In this document: positions 47,444 through 57,118 of the stretch, piece by piece
Layout: each line of letters starts with the position of its first letter
Numbering within the stretch: the stretch's first letter is position 1
Assembly (NCBI RefSeq): GCF_028401425.1
Contig: NZ_JAQOMS010000002.1
Coordinates: 4,092,001 to 4,156,000, forward strand
Length of the DNA: 64,000 nucleotides
Reading direction: 5' to 3'
From: Psychrosphaera algicola
Lineage (GTDB): Bacteria; Pseudomonadota; Gammaproteobacteria; Enterobacterales; Alteromonadaceae
Program-made: the position numbers and the translations under genes
Notes under the pieces: generated by a model
What the model was told of the DNA's origin: nothing
Databases searched by the model: none
What the model saw: the letters and a program-made list of their open reading frames with translations, nothing else

Positions 47444-47864
47444 CTAATCACCATAACAACCAAGGCGTTGTTCTACTTTATGAACGGTAAAAGCTCCTCT
47501 AGCAACGTAAGAGTAATTGATTTTGTATGTATCAACTTTACACCGTTTTGCTACTCTATAAATTGCGCCAACACACATGCTCGCCAAATTAGCTTCTTTA
47601 AGGGATGTACTTAAAGAACCAAGTAGCGATTTCTTTTGTTCTAAAAACTCTGAGCAATATTTTTTCCATTCAAAATTTCTTTTTTTAATGAATGATAACC
47701 AGTGCACTGTCCCGCTAAGTGCGCTTCAGTTAAAGAAGTAGAAAGCCTTTCTAATAATGAATGTTGTTGCTCTTTTTTTCTTTACAAGCAAGATCTATGT
47801 CAATATTTGCAAAACTGCTGGTACTGAACAGGATGCATATGACTAATATAACCCCTTTAAGCAT
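47444..47864 (-). CDS. Secreted protein with an internal duplication (frameshifted)
   Basis: About 140 residues joined: signal peptide (LKGVILVICILFSTSSFA), then IDIDLACKEKK. After one A lost from an A-run near 47780 the frame continues EQQHSLLERLSTSLTEAHLAGQCTGYH, then after a linker LLGSLSTSLKEANLASMCVGAIY. The two 22-residue segments are clearly homologous, each with a central Cys. Six cysteines remain in the mature part. Its start overlaps the end of the membrane-protein gene. The family is unknown; lysozyme-inhibitor-like scaffolds have comparable size, but I cannot support that. Confidence 0.55.
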
Positions 47865-48685
47865 TAGTTGTTCCTGCTTCCGTTAAGTCATTTTTAGCTA
47901 CTTCTTTTGATGGTTTTTCGTCAGGTTTAAAATTAATTTGACCCGAAATAAATAAACTAATTATTATGATGTCATCAATCCAATAAGCGTTGTATATACT
48001 CACAATAAGAAAAGGGATAATGCATAGCAGGTTTACTTTTATTAGTATATTTAGTGAATGAATACCTAATAAGCTGACACTAAACCGAAAAGGAGTGATA
48101 GCTAATTTTTTATATTTCGCAATTAAATTGCACGCTGTTGTAATATTTACAATCCAAAACCAGCCTATTAGGAACTCAATGAACAAATTGTCCTGAGTTT
48201 TATGTAACACAAATAAGCTAATAGCCGCGAGCGTTAAAATAACTACTAGTGTGATTAGAAAGTGAAATAACGTGTGAGTCCAACGACTTGGTTTTGATAA
48301 CTGATCTACTTGTTTAGCTCTTGACGTAAAATAAAACTTAGGGAATTGATCTCAAGAACAGGTTTTTCTAGCTGCGATAAATATTCAAAAGCAATCGCAT
48401 ACTTGTTTTTGTATGTTACAAATCCACTTTCCGATAACTGGAAATCTTCGTTTTCGTCTAGTAATGTATTTTTTGTTCTAAATACGCTATGGCATCTAAC
48501 GCGGTATTTACTTTTTTATCACTTTTATCAAGTTCTTTAGGTACTTTAAATCCTTTGTCTTTTTTTAGATATGTAAGATTTACTCTCCATTGCTTTATTA
48601 ATTCATACTGAGATACATACTTTTCTTTCGTTTCGGCTGTTTTTGCGTTTTCACTGACGAATGAAGGTTCAATTGTACTTTCCAT
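47857..48685 (-). CDS. Hypothetical membrane protein, first gene of the unknown operon (frameshifted)
   Basis: About 276 residues joined from three frames (shifts near 48470 and 48330, both at A-runs). The N-terminal half is soluble and helical (YVSQYELIKQWRVNLTYLKKDKG, FEYLSQLEKPVLEINSL). The C-terminal half has at least three membrane helices (FLITLVVILTLAAISLFVL, FLIGWFWIVNITTACNLIA, LLCIIPFLIVSIYNAYWIDDIIIISLFI) and a charged tail. I do not recognise it. It overlaps the secreted-protein gene by 8 bp, which argues for coupled synthesis. Confidence 0.55.
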
Positions 48686-49301
48686 ACTTCCTTTAAATTC
48701 CTTTTATAATCGACTAAAGTTTAAACAGGGAGTCGACAAAACTAATCTAGACACTTCATCGCTTTTCTTGAGGTCGGTTTAGATTCAGTCAATTTAAGCT
48801 ATTACAACGGTATAATTCGAATTTTCACACAAGGTATTTGAGTTGTCCATCATCAGGTTTATGAGTTGTGATACGAGATTTTACAAGAACCTAACTCCAT
48901 CTCTCGGCTGCTCTGGGTTGGCTGAGCTTTGCCAGAACACGCTTCCGAGGCTTATTGCTAGCTTCGTTTTTACAATGCCTTCTTGATTACAAAGTAAAAC
49001 ACGTAAGTGCTTTGAATCATTATTCACAGGTTTAGTATTCATATAAATAGCGAAGCGTCTAGGGGCCGCGACCTTAGAAAGCAAATTACCCAATATGGGG
49101 TAGTGTGTCAATAAACTCGTTGTTATAGCCACTAACTAATGTGTAGTTAAGGTATATACAAGAATGTATGAGCTACGGTCATAATTATTTAACTTGTAAG
49201 ATGACCTTTCGCCCAAATTTAACATTGCAGTGGTACAGTGATCTTGGGAAAACCCAACTAGGTTGCGCCTTATGAAATGCGCTTATCAAAAAGCCATTCG
49301 C
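48686..49301. other. Non-coding region upstream of the unknown operon
   Basis: It should include the operon promoter near 48700. The frame at 48881-49132 is not convincing as a gene. I see no clear repeat or hairpin structure to name. Confidence 0.4.
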
Positions 49302-49620
49302 GTAAAATTCAGTCGAGTACATACTTAGTGCAAGAGTTCCAAAAGCAAAAGAAACGCTCGGTTTAGCTGATGCGCTCAAAAAGCTAGATGAATACGAGCT
49401 TCTAATCTTGGATGATATCGGCTATGTCAAAAAAATCGACAGCGAGAGCTAAGTGCTATTTGAGCTGTTCACTTACCGTTAAGAACGAGGCAGTATGTTA
49501 ATCACATCAAACCAGGGATTCAGTGAGTGGGACAGCATATTAGGCGACAACATAATGGCCGTTGCGGCAATTGACTGATTAATCCACCACAGCGAAATTT
49601 ATAAACTAGAAGGAGAAAGC
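49302..49620 (+). pseudogene. istB: IS21-family istB remnant
   Basis: Broken reading frame with at least three stops, but the order LVQEFQKAKETLGLADALKKLDEYELLILDDIGYVKK..., VLFELFTYR, ERGSMLITSNQGFSEWDSI, MAVAAID, LIHHSEIYKLEGES matches the IstB ATPase from the Walker B strand (LLILDDIGY) onward. The istA partner and both ends are absent. An old, decayed transposon relic. Confidence 0.8.
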
Positions 49621-49908
49621 AGGCTATTAAAATCAATTCAAAAAACGGTAAAGTTAATTGACGCCGACCGGACAAGTTAGTTGACGTCTAATAAGAAGCT
49701 CAACTGTCTCATGCCATGGCCAGATTTCTAGGTTTATCTCGTAATATAATTTGTGACTTGTATACAAGTTAAGGCTGATAGGGGAATATGATCATATTAG
49801 CCTGATTATTACTACTGAATTTTGGAGTTTCGATAGTTAGTCTTTTATTAAACTTAGCCTTATAACCCAAACTTCTCTTGCCCAATGTTATATTTATGGC
49901 ACAGGTCT

Positions 49909-50007
49909 GGCTTTCAGTAAATCTCGATTTTTCATATTATTCTCCATCAAGGTTTACTTTAAATAGAAAACTCTATTTTTAATATTCTGATTTTATTGGA
50001 TGGTTAC
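49909..50007 (-). repeat. Left-end relic of IS element A (inverted orientation)
   Basis: Reading on the minus strand it starts tgtaaccatccaataaaatc, keeps the leader and the first codons of orfA (KSRFTESQ region), and then loses homology. Diverged by about 10 percent from 39042-39140, so an older copy. Confidence 0.8.
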
Positions 50008-50080
50008 AAATAAACTCGCTTTTAATTCAATTTTTCATTTCAGTATTTGATTTTTCTGATATAAAAAGAATAGTTGTTTG

Positions 50081-50134
50081 AAGACGAAGACGAAGACGAA
50101 GACGAAGACGAAGACGAAGACGAAGACGAAGACG
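50081..50134 (+). repeat. Nine tandem copies of the hexamer aagacg
   Basis: An exact microsatellite, 9 x 6 bp, immediately upstream of a small cysteine-rich protein gene. Translated it would encode Lys-Thr repeats, and on the other strand Phe-Val repeats; neither looks like real protein. Length changes would move promoter or ribosome-binding spacing without changing frame. Confidence 0.9.
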
Positions 50135-50143
50135 GGAATAGAA

Positions 50144-50371
50144 ATGGAAATTAGAAACTGTAAATTTGAATATGAATGCCCCGAAAAATGGGAATCACTA
50201 GTAAAAACAGAACAACAAAACGTTAGATACTGCAACATTTGTGACAAAGGTGTACATTTTTGTAAAAATGAAAAAGAGATCTTCGAATTAATTAAAGATA
50301 ATAAATGTATCGCGATTGAAGTGTCAGATACCCCTGAAATGGTAATGATGGGGAGCATGATTAATATTTGA
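50144..50371 (+). CDS. Small CP-x-W zinc-binding-like protein
   Basis: 75 residues from ATG 50144. The pattern NCKFEYECPEKWESLVKTEQ, NVRYCNICDKGVHFC, and KCIAIEV matches a widespread small-protein family (CPxxWxxLxxT, VRxCxxCxxxVxxC, C-[IV]-A) that probably binds zinc; seven cysteines are present. Function is unknown. An earlier in-frame TTG at 50078 would add the hexamer-coded Lys-Thr tract, which I consider non-native, though it cannot be excluded. Confidence 0.65.
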   Translation: MEIRNCKFEYECPEKWESLVKTEQQNVRYCNICDKGVHFCKNEKEIFELIKDNKCIAIEVSDTPEMVMMGSMINI

Positions 50372-50410
50372 TGAAAATTGAACAACAATATTGTGGCCAA
50401 CATTTAACTA

Positions 50411-50527
50411 TACTGAGTAATCATCGGTTTGACAGCTTTGCCGTTCTGTAACAACACTTCAAGTTTTGAAGCGCTGTGCCGTTAGGAAGACTTTCCTAAT
50501 ATTTGATCTAAATATGGGAGGGTTACA
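50411..50527 (+). repeat. Solo right end of IS element A, copy 2 (117 bp)
   Basis: About 92 percent identical to 42795-42911 in the same orientation, ending in tatgggagggttaca. It has cut the WYL-type regulator gene that lies to its right. Confidence 0.8.
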
Positions 50528-50740
50528 CCACCGGTATCCATCTGGAGAATCAAAAAATGAAAGTCCCATTACATCCGTTAATCCCATCAGATCTCGCTGA
50601 ACTGTTCTAATCGTAATGTCTGGGGCGTATGCTAGTAATTGATTATGTATTTCTTTTGTAGTGAGTGCTTTTGGACTAACCGGAACCACCTTCAACATTT
50701 CGAGAGTTCTAGTTAGCGCTTTTACTTTTCTAGCTGGCAT
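50528..50740 (-). pseudogene. N-terminal fragment of a WYL-type transcriptional regulator
   Basis: About 70 residues of helix-turn-helix: MPARKVKALTRTLEMLKV, LTTKEIHNQLLAYAPDITIRTVQRDLMGLTDVMGL, SPDGYRWC. This is the DNA-binding end of WYL-domain regulators, frequent in phage-defence islands. Downstream of RWC the sequence is IS end, so the sensor domain is lost. Confidence 0.75.
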
Positions 50741-50763
50741 ATCTCATCTCATTTTATAAATAT

Positions 50764-52028
50764 TTATAGTCTAAAATCGTCATGCAATTGTGACCAGTGG
50801 TGCCTCAATATGTCCTTATGTTCTTGGTCCATTTGGAGCTCTTTTAGCAATTTAGGCCATTCAGTTCGAGCGTTGTTCATGACGTCTATGAGGTGTACTT
50901 TAATGGCTTGCCAAGGCATGCCAACCCGCTTAGACCAGATTTCAAATGAGCTCATATTTGCTTGATACCAATTTTTATTTTTGGCCATGTTGAGTGCAAA
51001 TTCGGTCTCACCTTTCACATATGGCAGAGTAGAAACTATGTCATAGGCAGGGGAAATGCTAGGTCGTTGAGAATTGGTATATATCACTGACCAGTTTTTA
51101 AGGTATGCGTCACCATTAGCGAGCAATATGTTTACAAGTAAACGTCGCGCCATTTGTTGGACGTCTTTTAAGGCTTGATGGCTATATGAGTATAGAGCCT
51201 CGGCGATTTGTTCATAATTATGCTTTTTATATTTCTCATGAGAATAGACTTGGAATATTTGTGCAAAATCTTCGGTATGGATCCTTTGCCCACTCTCTCT
51301 ATCAAATCGTTTTATGGCGTAAGCATGTTTCTCATTTGGGAGTTGGATGTCTGGCAAATTATCTAACTCTGACAGCTCAACGAGTTTTATTTCTGGAATA
51401 TCAACACCTACCGCTTCAGCAAGGCGCATCGCCGTATATTCGTTGTAAGGTACAAACTTGTGAACAGTGGATGGTGTTTTGATGATCCAACTGTCGTGAT
51501 TAGCATCGTCGCCTATATTGAATCTTCCGTCTTTGTTGCGGACTGAAGAAAATTTCATCTGTACGCCAGCAAGAGAGAACTTATTTTGTTGGTGTTCAAC
51601 ATTAACTTGTATGGCTTCAACTTGATCACGGTGGTCTATTGCCCATTGTGGGAGCTGGCCTGCTAGAATCGGTGATGCAACTATACCACCTATAGTAAAC
51701 TTCCTCCCATATGAGCCATTAAAGGAAACTCATTTTCGGTATGAATTTTAAGCGATTGAGACATCCACTCTCTCAATGCTCCCTCTGGAAGCAGATTCGA
51801 TAATACAGGCGGCATACGTTGGGAACTAATTAATGGCTCTTGTAAGAGACGCTCATCTATCAGTTGCGACATGGTAAATGTATTGCGCTTGTTAGCAGGT
51901 AATGCGATATAGTTTGGGGACAAGACTAAAATGTTCTTGCCACCAGAGTAATGAGAAATAACTCCTATTTCTTGGTTACCAATACTCAGACTCAGACCTT
52001 CAACATGTTCTATTCGTTTTGTATTCAC
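50764..52028 (-). CDS. hipA: HipA-family serine/threonine kinase toxin (frameshifted)
   Basis: About 421 residues joined. The N-terminal Couple_hipA domain is seen (EGLSLSIGNQEIGVISHYSGG, RMPPVLSNLLPEGALREWM, PLMAHMGGSLL). The frame breaks near 51690. The kinase lobe follows: WIIKTPSTV, YNEYTAMRLAEAVGVDIPE, YAIKRFDRESGQRIHTEDFAQI, VNILLANGDAYLKNWSVIYT (catalytic D-x4-N) and ISPAYDIVSTLPY (metal-binding D). HipA phosphorylates an aminoacyl-tRNA synthetase and induces dormancy. It follows hipB by 12 bp. Confidence 0.92.
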
Positions 52029-52040
52029 TAGCCTAATCCT

Positions 52041-52316
52041 CTAGGTGTTTATGTTTGCTAGCCCAAATACTTTCGGTGTCTGGCGACAGTGAGGTTGTTG
52101 TGTCTTTTGATTGGCGGCAGGATCTACAACGGTTAGTTCCATGCTTAAACCAGATAGAATACGAAGTAAGGTTGATACTTTAAGATCTTGACCAGACTCT
52201 ACGCGTTGATATTGCTGCTGAGACATTCCAATAAGCATACGCATATCCTTCTGAGACAATTGACGAGATTTTCGCTCTTGTATTAGAAAGTCGCTTAGTT
52301 CATTTAAGGTTTTCAT
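52041..52316 (-). CDS. hipB: HipB-family antitoxin (Xre helix-turn-helix)
   Basis: 91 residues with an Xre DNA-binding domain (LIQERKSRQLSQKDMRMLIGMSQQQYQRVESGQDLKVSTLLRIL) and a short C-terminal tail. It neutralises HipA and represses the pair. Four operator-like palindromes start 3 bp upstream of its ATG. Confidence 0.9.
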   Translation of the reverse strand: MKTLNELSDFLIQERKSRQLSQKDMRMLIGMSQQQYQRVESGQDLKVSTLLRILSGLSMELTVVDPAANQKTQQPHCRQTPKVFGLANINT

Positions 52317-52319
52317 AAA

Positions 52320-52424
52320 ACAACTTAATTATTGTTTATAGATAATAGTACAACTTATATATTGTATTTTACAATTTGACAACATAAATGTTGTTTTTGG
52401 TAAGCATTACATCATATAAGTTGT
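52320..52424 (-). promoter_or_regulatory. Four phased HipB operator-like palindromes
   Basis: Four 16-bp sites of the form ACAAC-N6-[GT]TTGT-like start at 52320, 52350, 52379 and 52409: acaacttaattattgt, acaacttatatattgt, acaacataaatgttgt (a perfect palindrome) and a half-degenerate fourth. Spacing is 29-30 bp, close to three helical turns, so HipB dimers would sit on one face of the DNA. Confidence 0.75.
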
Positions 52425-52928
52425 ATTTTCTGGGGAGGATAATTTGTGAAAGTGCATACAGTTCTGTTGAAAACTGAAGCAGCATTCAAACCTAATATAA
52501 CAACAGCCCAAATCTTATGAAGGTAAACTCACATAGTGAATTAGAATTTGGATTTACAATTTATAGGTATACAGTTCATAACTAAAAAAGTTACAAAGTG
52601 TATACCGTTTGAGTCTAAATTTACTATTGAGTGAAATATCTAAGTCTAATAAAGCTGGTGGTTCAGTCTATGATACCGCTGAGCTTGCTTATATGTTGAA
52701 CAAAACCGTAGACGCTAAATTCACTAAATTTTTATCTGACGTTGTGAAAAAGGTTCATTGATCAGAGTCTGCAAAGGCATTTTCTACTCTGCACTCACCC
52801 CACCAGTGTAATAGCTTACTTAGCCGTTACATTTGTACTGGGTCTAGCCTCGCTTTAATGCTTCTATCATTGAATATTTGTGTGACTTTAAAGATAATAT
52901 CGAATAATTAAACTAGAGAAATAATATA
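52425..52928. other. Intergenic region between hipBA and the CadC-like gene
   Basis: AT-rich. A short open frame, about 50 codons to a stop at 52761 (start TTG 52609, containing SVYDTAELAYMLNKTVDAKF), has no family I recognise and no good start; it may be a remnant. The last 60 bp should hold the regulator's promoter. Confidence 0.35.
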
Positions 52929-55051
52929 ATGTCAGTTTCCTGCTATGAGTTTTTAAACTATCACTTTTTCTCGGAGACACGTACTTTATTAAATATTCAG
53001 ACGAACCAAGAAACATACCTAGAGCCGAAAGTAGCAGACTTATTGTTGTATTTTTTGCAAAACCCGCAACGGGTTATCTCAAAAGATGAGTTAATTAAAG
53101 ACGTTTGGCAAGATTCAGTAATAACCGATAATTCTATTAGTTGGGCTATATCTCAATTACGAAAAGCTTTAGACGATCACCCCAAAGCGCCTACCTTTAT
53201 AAAAACCTATCCAAAGAAAGGTTACCAATTTTTACCCGCCCCCAATATTGTTAAAAGCAATGTTGTTATGAACAACGTAAGTATTAAGTATGTTGATAAA
53301 AACACAAAGCCCACTTCTTCACAGAGTATGATAGCAAAGCAAAGACCTCGCTTTATCAATACGAATTATTTGATATTAACGATTTTTGTGATTTCATTGC
53401 TTAGTTTGTTTTATTTCCAAAGCCAAGTTGATAGCTTAACTAAGTTAGAAAATATTCAAAATATAACGAATTTAGATGGCGCAGAAGAAGATCCTAGATT
53501 ATCTCCTGAAGGAAATTTACTGCTATTTAGGCATAAAGCAAATACTTCTGATAGTACCTTTCAACTCTATATTGCAGACTTAAATGCTCAAAATGCAGTG
53601 CACCGATTAACCCATGACAAGGCGAATTATGTGAATGCTATTTGGGGAGACAACATTGAAAAAATATTTGCCGTTAAAGTCGAAAAAAACAACAACGATT
53701 TCCGCTGTACAATAAACTCATACGATTTACAGTCGCTTCAAGCGCTGGTGACATTACACAAAACACTTCACCAATGTGACGGAATGTCGGCAACGAGTCT
53801 TGCCTATCATCAAGCAACCAATACTTTATATTTTACTGATAAAATTGACGATAATAAGTATGCAGTTTATAAATTAAACTTAACGTCTAATAAAATTAAG
53901 CAACTTACCACCCCAGAAAAAGAGGGTTTAGGGGATAACTTTATCAGCCTTGATTTAGCACAAGAAAAACTACTTATTTTACGAGACTCGTTTTGGTCAA
54001 ATACTGAATTTGTCAGCTTGAACCTTCAGACAAACCAACTTGAATCATTACTCTCAATACAATCTCGCTATTACAAAGCTTACTTTAGCCCTAACTCAGA
54101 ACAAATCTGGTTAAATTCAGGTAATGACGTGCTGGTTAGCTATGATCCTAAAAAAGAGCAATCGACACCACTTTTAACTAATACATTCGGCTGGAACTAC
54201 AACCTTTCGCCAGAAAGTAATACTGATGCTTTTTTAGTGTTTCAGATCCTAATTATGGCGACATAATCATAAACCGAAATAGTCAGTTAAAAAAATTAAC
54301 CACACAATATACTGAACTCCTCCCCACTATTTCATCGGACGGTAAAACATTATCCTACGTTTCAAATAAAACGGGCACACCTCAAATATGGCTTAAAAAT
54401 TTAACCAATAAAAAGGAAACTCAACTAACAAGTACCAAAGAATATACTGAGTACAGGCAACTCGTTTGGTCGCCTGACAATGAATGGTTGTTAGTGACAA
54501 GTCAAAATAAAATTGAAGCATATCACCTAAAGAGGGGCATCAAAATGTTAGTGACAATCGCTGACTTTGGTATTTTCTATCCTTCATTTAGCTTAGATGG
54601 CGAAACAATTTACTTTTCATCAATTGTTAGTGGTGATTGGCAAACCTTTCAAGTGCCATTTAAATCAAAAACAACCAACATAAGCCCTGTTATCCCTCAC
54701 CCTGCTTGGTTAGTTAAACAACTAGACGAGTCCACGCTGCTATATAGCAAGCCTCATATGGAAGGATTATTTACCTTTGATATAACATCCCAAACTAGTT
54801 CTCAATTATTTAAAAATTTCCCTAAAAACGACTATTGGGTGTTGGCAGATAACAAGCTGTATTTCAGGCAAACTCAACCCTATAAATCGTTACGAGTAAC
54901 CTCTATTGATAATTACTTACCGAGAGAGCTTGTTCAGTTACCTAATGACACCAACGAGCTGTTTTCGATTACTCATTCAGGTGATACATCCATATTTTCT
55001 GTTCAAAGACAAAAGCAATCCGACATCAAAAAGGCAAAGATAATTCACTGA
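52929..55051 (+). CDS. CadC/ToxR-like membrane transcriptional regulator with a TolB-like propeller (frameshifted)
   Basis: About 707 residues joined. Residues 1-105 are an OmpR/CadC winged helix (EPKVADLLLYFLQNPQRVISKDELIKDVWQDSVITDNSISWAISQLRKAL, FIKTYPKKGYQF). A single membrane helix follows at about 147-163. The periplasmic part is a WD40/TolB-like propeller (GAEEDPRLSPEGNLLLFRHK; after a shift near 54240, YTELLPTISSDGKTLSYVSNKTGTPQIWLKNL). Such proteins bind DNA from the membrane. The adjacent serine hydrolase gene, 127 bp downstream on the same strand, is its most likely target. Confidence 0.85.
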
Positions 55052-55178
55052 TTTATAACAACTAATAATTTCCTCATAAAACTCTCACCTAACGCCAAAG
55101 CCTTATTTTTTGTTATTCGCTAAAAGTAATCTTCTTTTCCTGTGATTACAAAACTTTTTTGCGTAAGGAACATTATTT

Positions 55179-56318
55179 ATGATCAAGTATAAATTAATTT
55201 TAAAAATTATATTATTTAGTACCATTCTTTTGATATTTGGTTGCGCTGATGAACAAGCCCCAAAAACTTGTAAAACCTGTAAAGATGCGAACCTTTCAAC
55301 AGAAGAACTATTTGCCCAGTTAAAAACATCACACGGTGTTCCGTCATTAGCAGGCTTAATTTGGCAAAATGGTACAATGCAAGAACTGGGGGTAACAGGA
55401 CTTCGTAGTGTAGATAGTACAGAAGAAGTTACAATTGATGATTTATGGCATTTAGGCTCAATCACCAAATCAATAACAGCAACATTAACAGCAAGGTTAA
55501 TAGAGCAAAACGTTTTATCTTGGGAAACCACTCTCAGTGACGTTTTTTCGCCAGCGATAATGAATATTCCTCAAAAGTATCGACATACAACAGTGCGTCA
55601 ACTACTAACACACCACGCTGGGTTAATGTCTGACATTACCAAAGTGAGTGGCTGGGGAGATTATTTCCATGACAATCAGGAAATAACCATACAGAGACTT
55701 GAACTAACAAAGAGTTTATTAACAGAATCAACAGGAAGTGTCGGTAAATTTTCATATACCAATTCGGGGTATGTAGTTTTAGCAAGCATGTTAGAGCATT
55801 TGACAGGTACGCCTTGGGAACAACTAATTACGAACGAAGTGTTTATTCCCCTTGAAATGTATGATGCCGGTTTTGGCGCTCCAGACTCAGGTTATAATTA
55901 TTCCCAGCCTTATGGTCATTTAAGTAAAAGCGGTATTTTTTCCGTAGCACCGATGGACAAATTTTCTGACAATCCACCTGTAATGGGACCTGCTGGAACA
56001 ATACATATGAGCTTATCTTCACTATTAAAATTTACTAATGCCCATTTGTTAGGAGCGAACGGCGATGAAAACTATTTAAGCAGCTCGAGTTTCGAGGAAT
56101 TACACCAACCATACGGTAATAGTGGATACGCTATGGGCTGGTATGTAGACTCATCAAACAATCTATCACATATGGGAACCAACACCATGTGGTATGCCAA
56201 GGTAGGTTTTAACACTAAATCACAACTCATTGTCATTTCATTGACCAATATCGGTGGCAGTAAAGGTGATGATGCTACAGATGATCTCACAAATATTTTA
56301 ATGAAAAGAAATCAATAA
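55179..56318 (+). CDS. Beta-lactamase-fold serine hydrolase lipoprotein
   Basis: 379 residues, intact. A lipoprotein signal ends LLIFGC (Cys22). The class C/PBP-like active site is complete: HLGSITKSITATL (Ser94-x-x-Lys97), FSYTNSGYVVLAS (Tyr193-x-Asn195), and a C-terminal HMGTN in place of KTG, as in esterase/peptidase members. ALTERNATIVES include D-aminopeptidase, esterase or true beta-lactamase; the HxG box argues against a classical AmpC. Anchored in an envelope membrane. Paired with the upstream CadC-like regulator. Confidence 0.87.
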   Translation: MIKYKLILKIILFSTILLIFGCADEQAPKTCKTCKDANLSTEELFAQLKTSHGVPSLAGLIWQNGTMQELGVTGLRSVDSTEEVTIDDLWHLGSITKSITATLTARLIEQNVLSWETTLSDVFSPAIMNIPQKYRHTTVRQLLTHHAGLMSDITKVSGWGDYFHDNQEITIQRLELTKSLLTESTGSVGKFSYTNSGYVVLASMLEHLTGTPWEQLITNEVFIPLEMYDAGFGAPDSGYNYSQPYGHLSKSGIFSVAPMDKFSDNPPVMGPAGTIHMSLSSLLKFTNAHLLGANGDENYLSSSSFEELHQPYGNSGYAMGWYVDSSNNLSHMGTNTMWYAKVGFNTKSQLIVISLTNIGGSKGDDATDDLTNILMKRNQ

Positions 56319-56508
56319 CTTAATTGTTATTGACGTATGAATCTCAGAGATTATCGTTTTGCTAAAAGTTAATACACAGTAAATAAGCAAATAGGTCAAT
56401 AAAGTAAAATCAAACCGTTTTAAGCCCGTTTTTCATCAATCAGGGGCCAACAGTTAACTCAAATAATGCACTATGAAACGTTACATACAAGTAGTCAAGT
56501 TAAATTGA

Positions 56509-56555
56509 CCACGGTTTTATAGTTTAGCCAGTATCTTCTCTCTGACTCATTTGGT
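56509..56555 (+). repeat. 47-bp fragment of IS element B
   Basis: Matches 40189-40235 (end of orfB of element B) in the same orientation. It marks the point where the next gene has lost its 5' part. Confidence 0.85.
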
Positions 56556-56751
56556 TAACTCGATTATAGATGAGCATAAAAATTTAGTAGGCTTAGAAAT
56601 GGAAAGCTACGCTGTATATACTGCAGCGGCACTTACTGAAGAACCAAGACCTTTATGTGTGTCGATGAAATCAGTCTGTGACTTTGGTGACGAGCAAAAG
56701 TCTGGCGGATATCATGATTACGCATGCTATACAAGCGCGCGAGTTTTTTAG
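56556..56751 (+). pseudogene. C-terminal fragment of a nucleoside-phosphorylase-fold protein
   Basis: About 60 residues: NLVGLEMESYAVYTAAALTEEPRPLCVSMKSVCDFGDEQKSGGYHDYACYTSA. This is the C-terminal active-site region (GxEMESYA and SVCDF) of PNP/MTAN-like proteins that occur as nucleotide-hydrolysing domains in stress and defence proteins. The N-terminal part is missing at the IS fragment, so it is a relic. Confidence 0.75.
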
Positions 56752-57118
56752 AATTCATTAACAAATATTTTTAGATTTTTAAGCAATAACGGCTATCAGT
56801 TAAAATTAAAAAATTCGATGAGCGTTTTACAGCTTGAATTGATTTAGGAACATATTGAATGTCCGAGGAGCTATTCGTTAGTCAATTTCTCTGTTCTTTA
56901 GTATGATCATTTTGGAATAACTTTTAAAATCGATTAATCTAAACTTAATTTTTGGTAAGTATAACCTAGAGCTTGCCAAAGTTTTTCTCACAAAGCGGGG
57001 GTCAAATAGGGGTCAAAAATTCAGTGTTTTTTAATGTTTCTCAATTATGTTAAAAATTAGCCCCCAGTAATCATGGGCTTTCAGCACTTATCAGCACTCA
57101 GTAAAACCCCAGTTTCTT
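56752..57118. other. Right end of the genomic island, non-coding
   Basis: AT-rich with no gene. Holds the right copy of the sub-terminal repeat. An integrase gene is not visible at this end. Confidence 0.45.
56997..57017 (+). repeat. Sub-terminal 21-bp repeat, right copy
   Basis: Same 21 bp as 38862-38882 with one mismatch, same orientation, about 100 bp inside the right attachment site. Confidence 0.65.

Noticed and set aside
48881..49132. 83-codon minus-strand frame
   Set aside because: No ribosome binding site, no recognisable motif, and composition like the surrounding non-coding DNA.
50035..50403. Minus-strand frame with a Phe-Val repeat
   Set aside because: Shadow of the hexamer microsatellite and of the small cysteine protein on the other strand.
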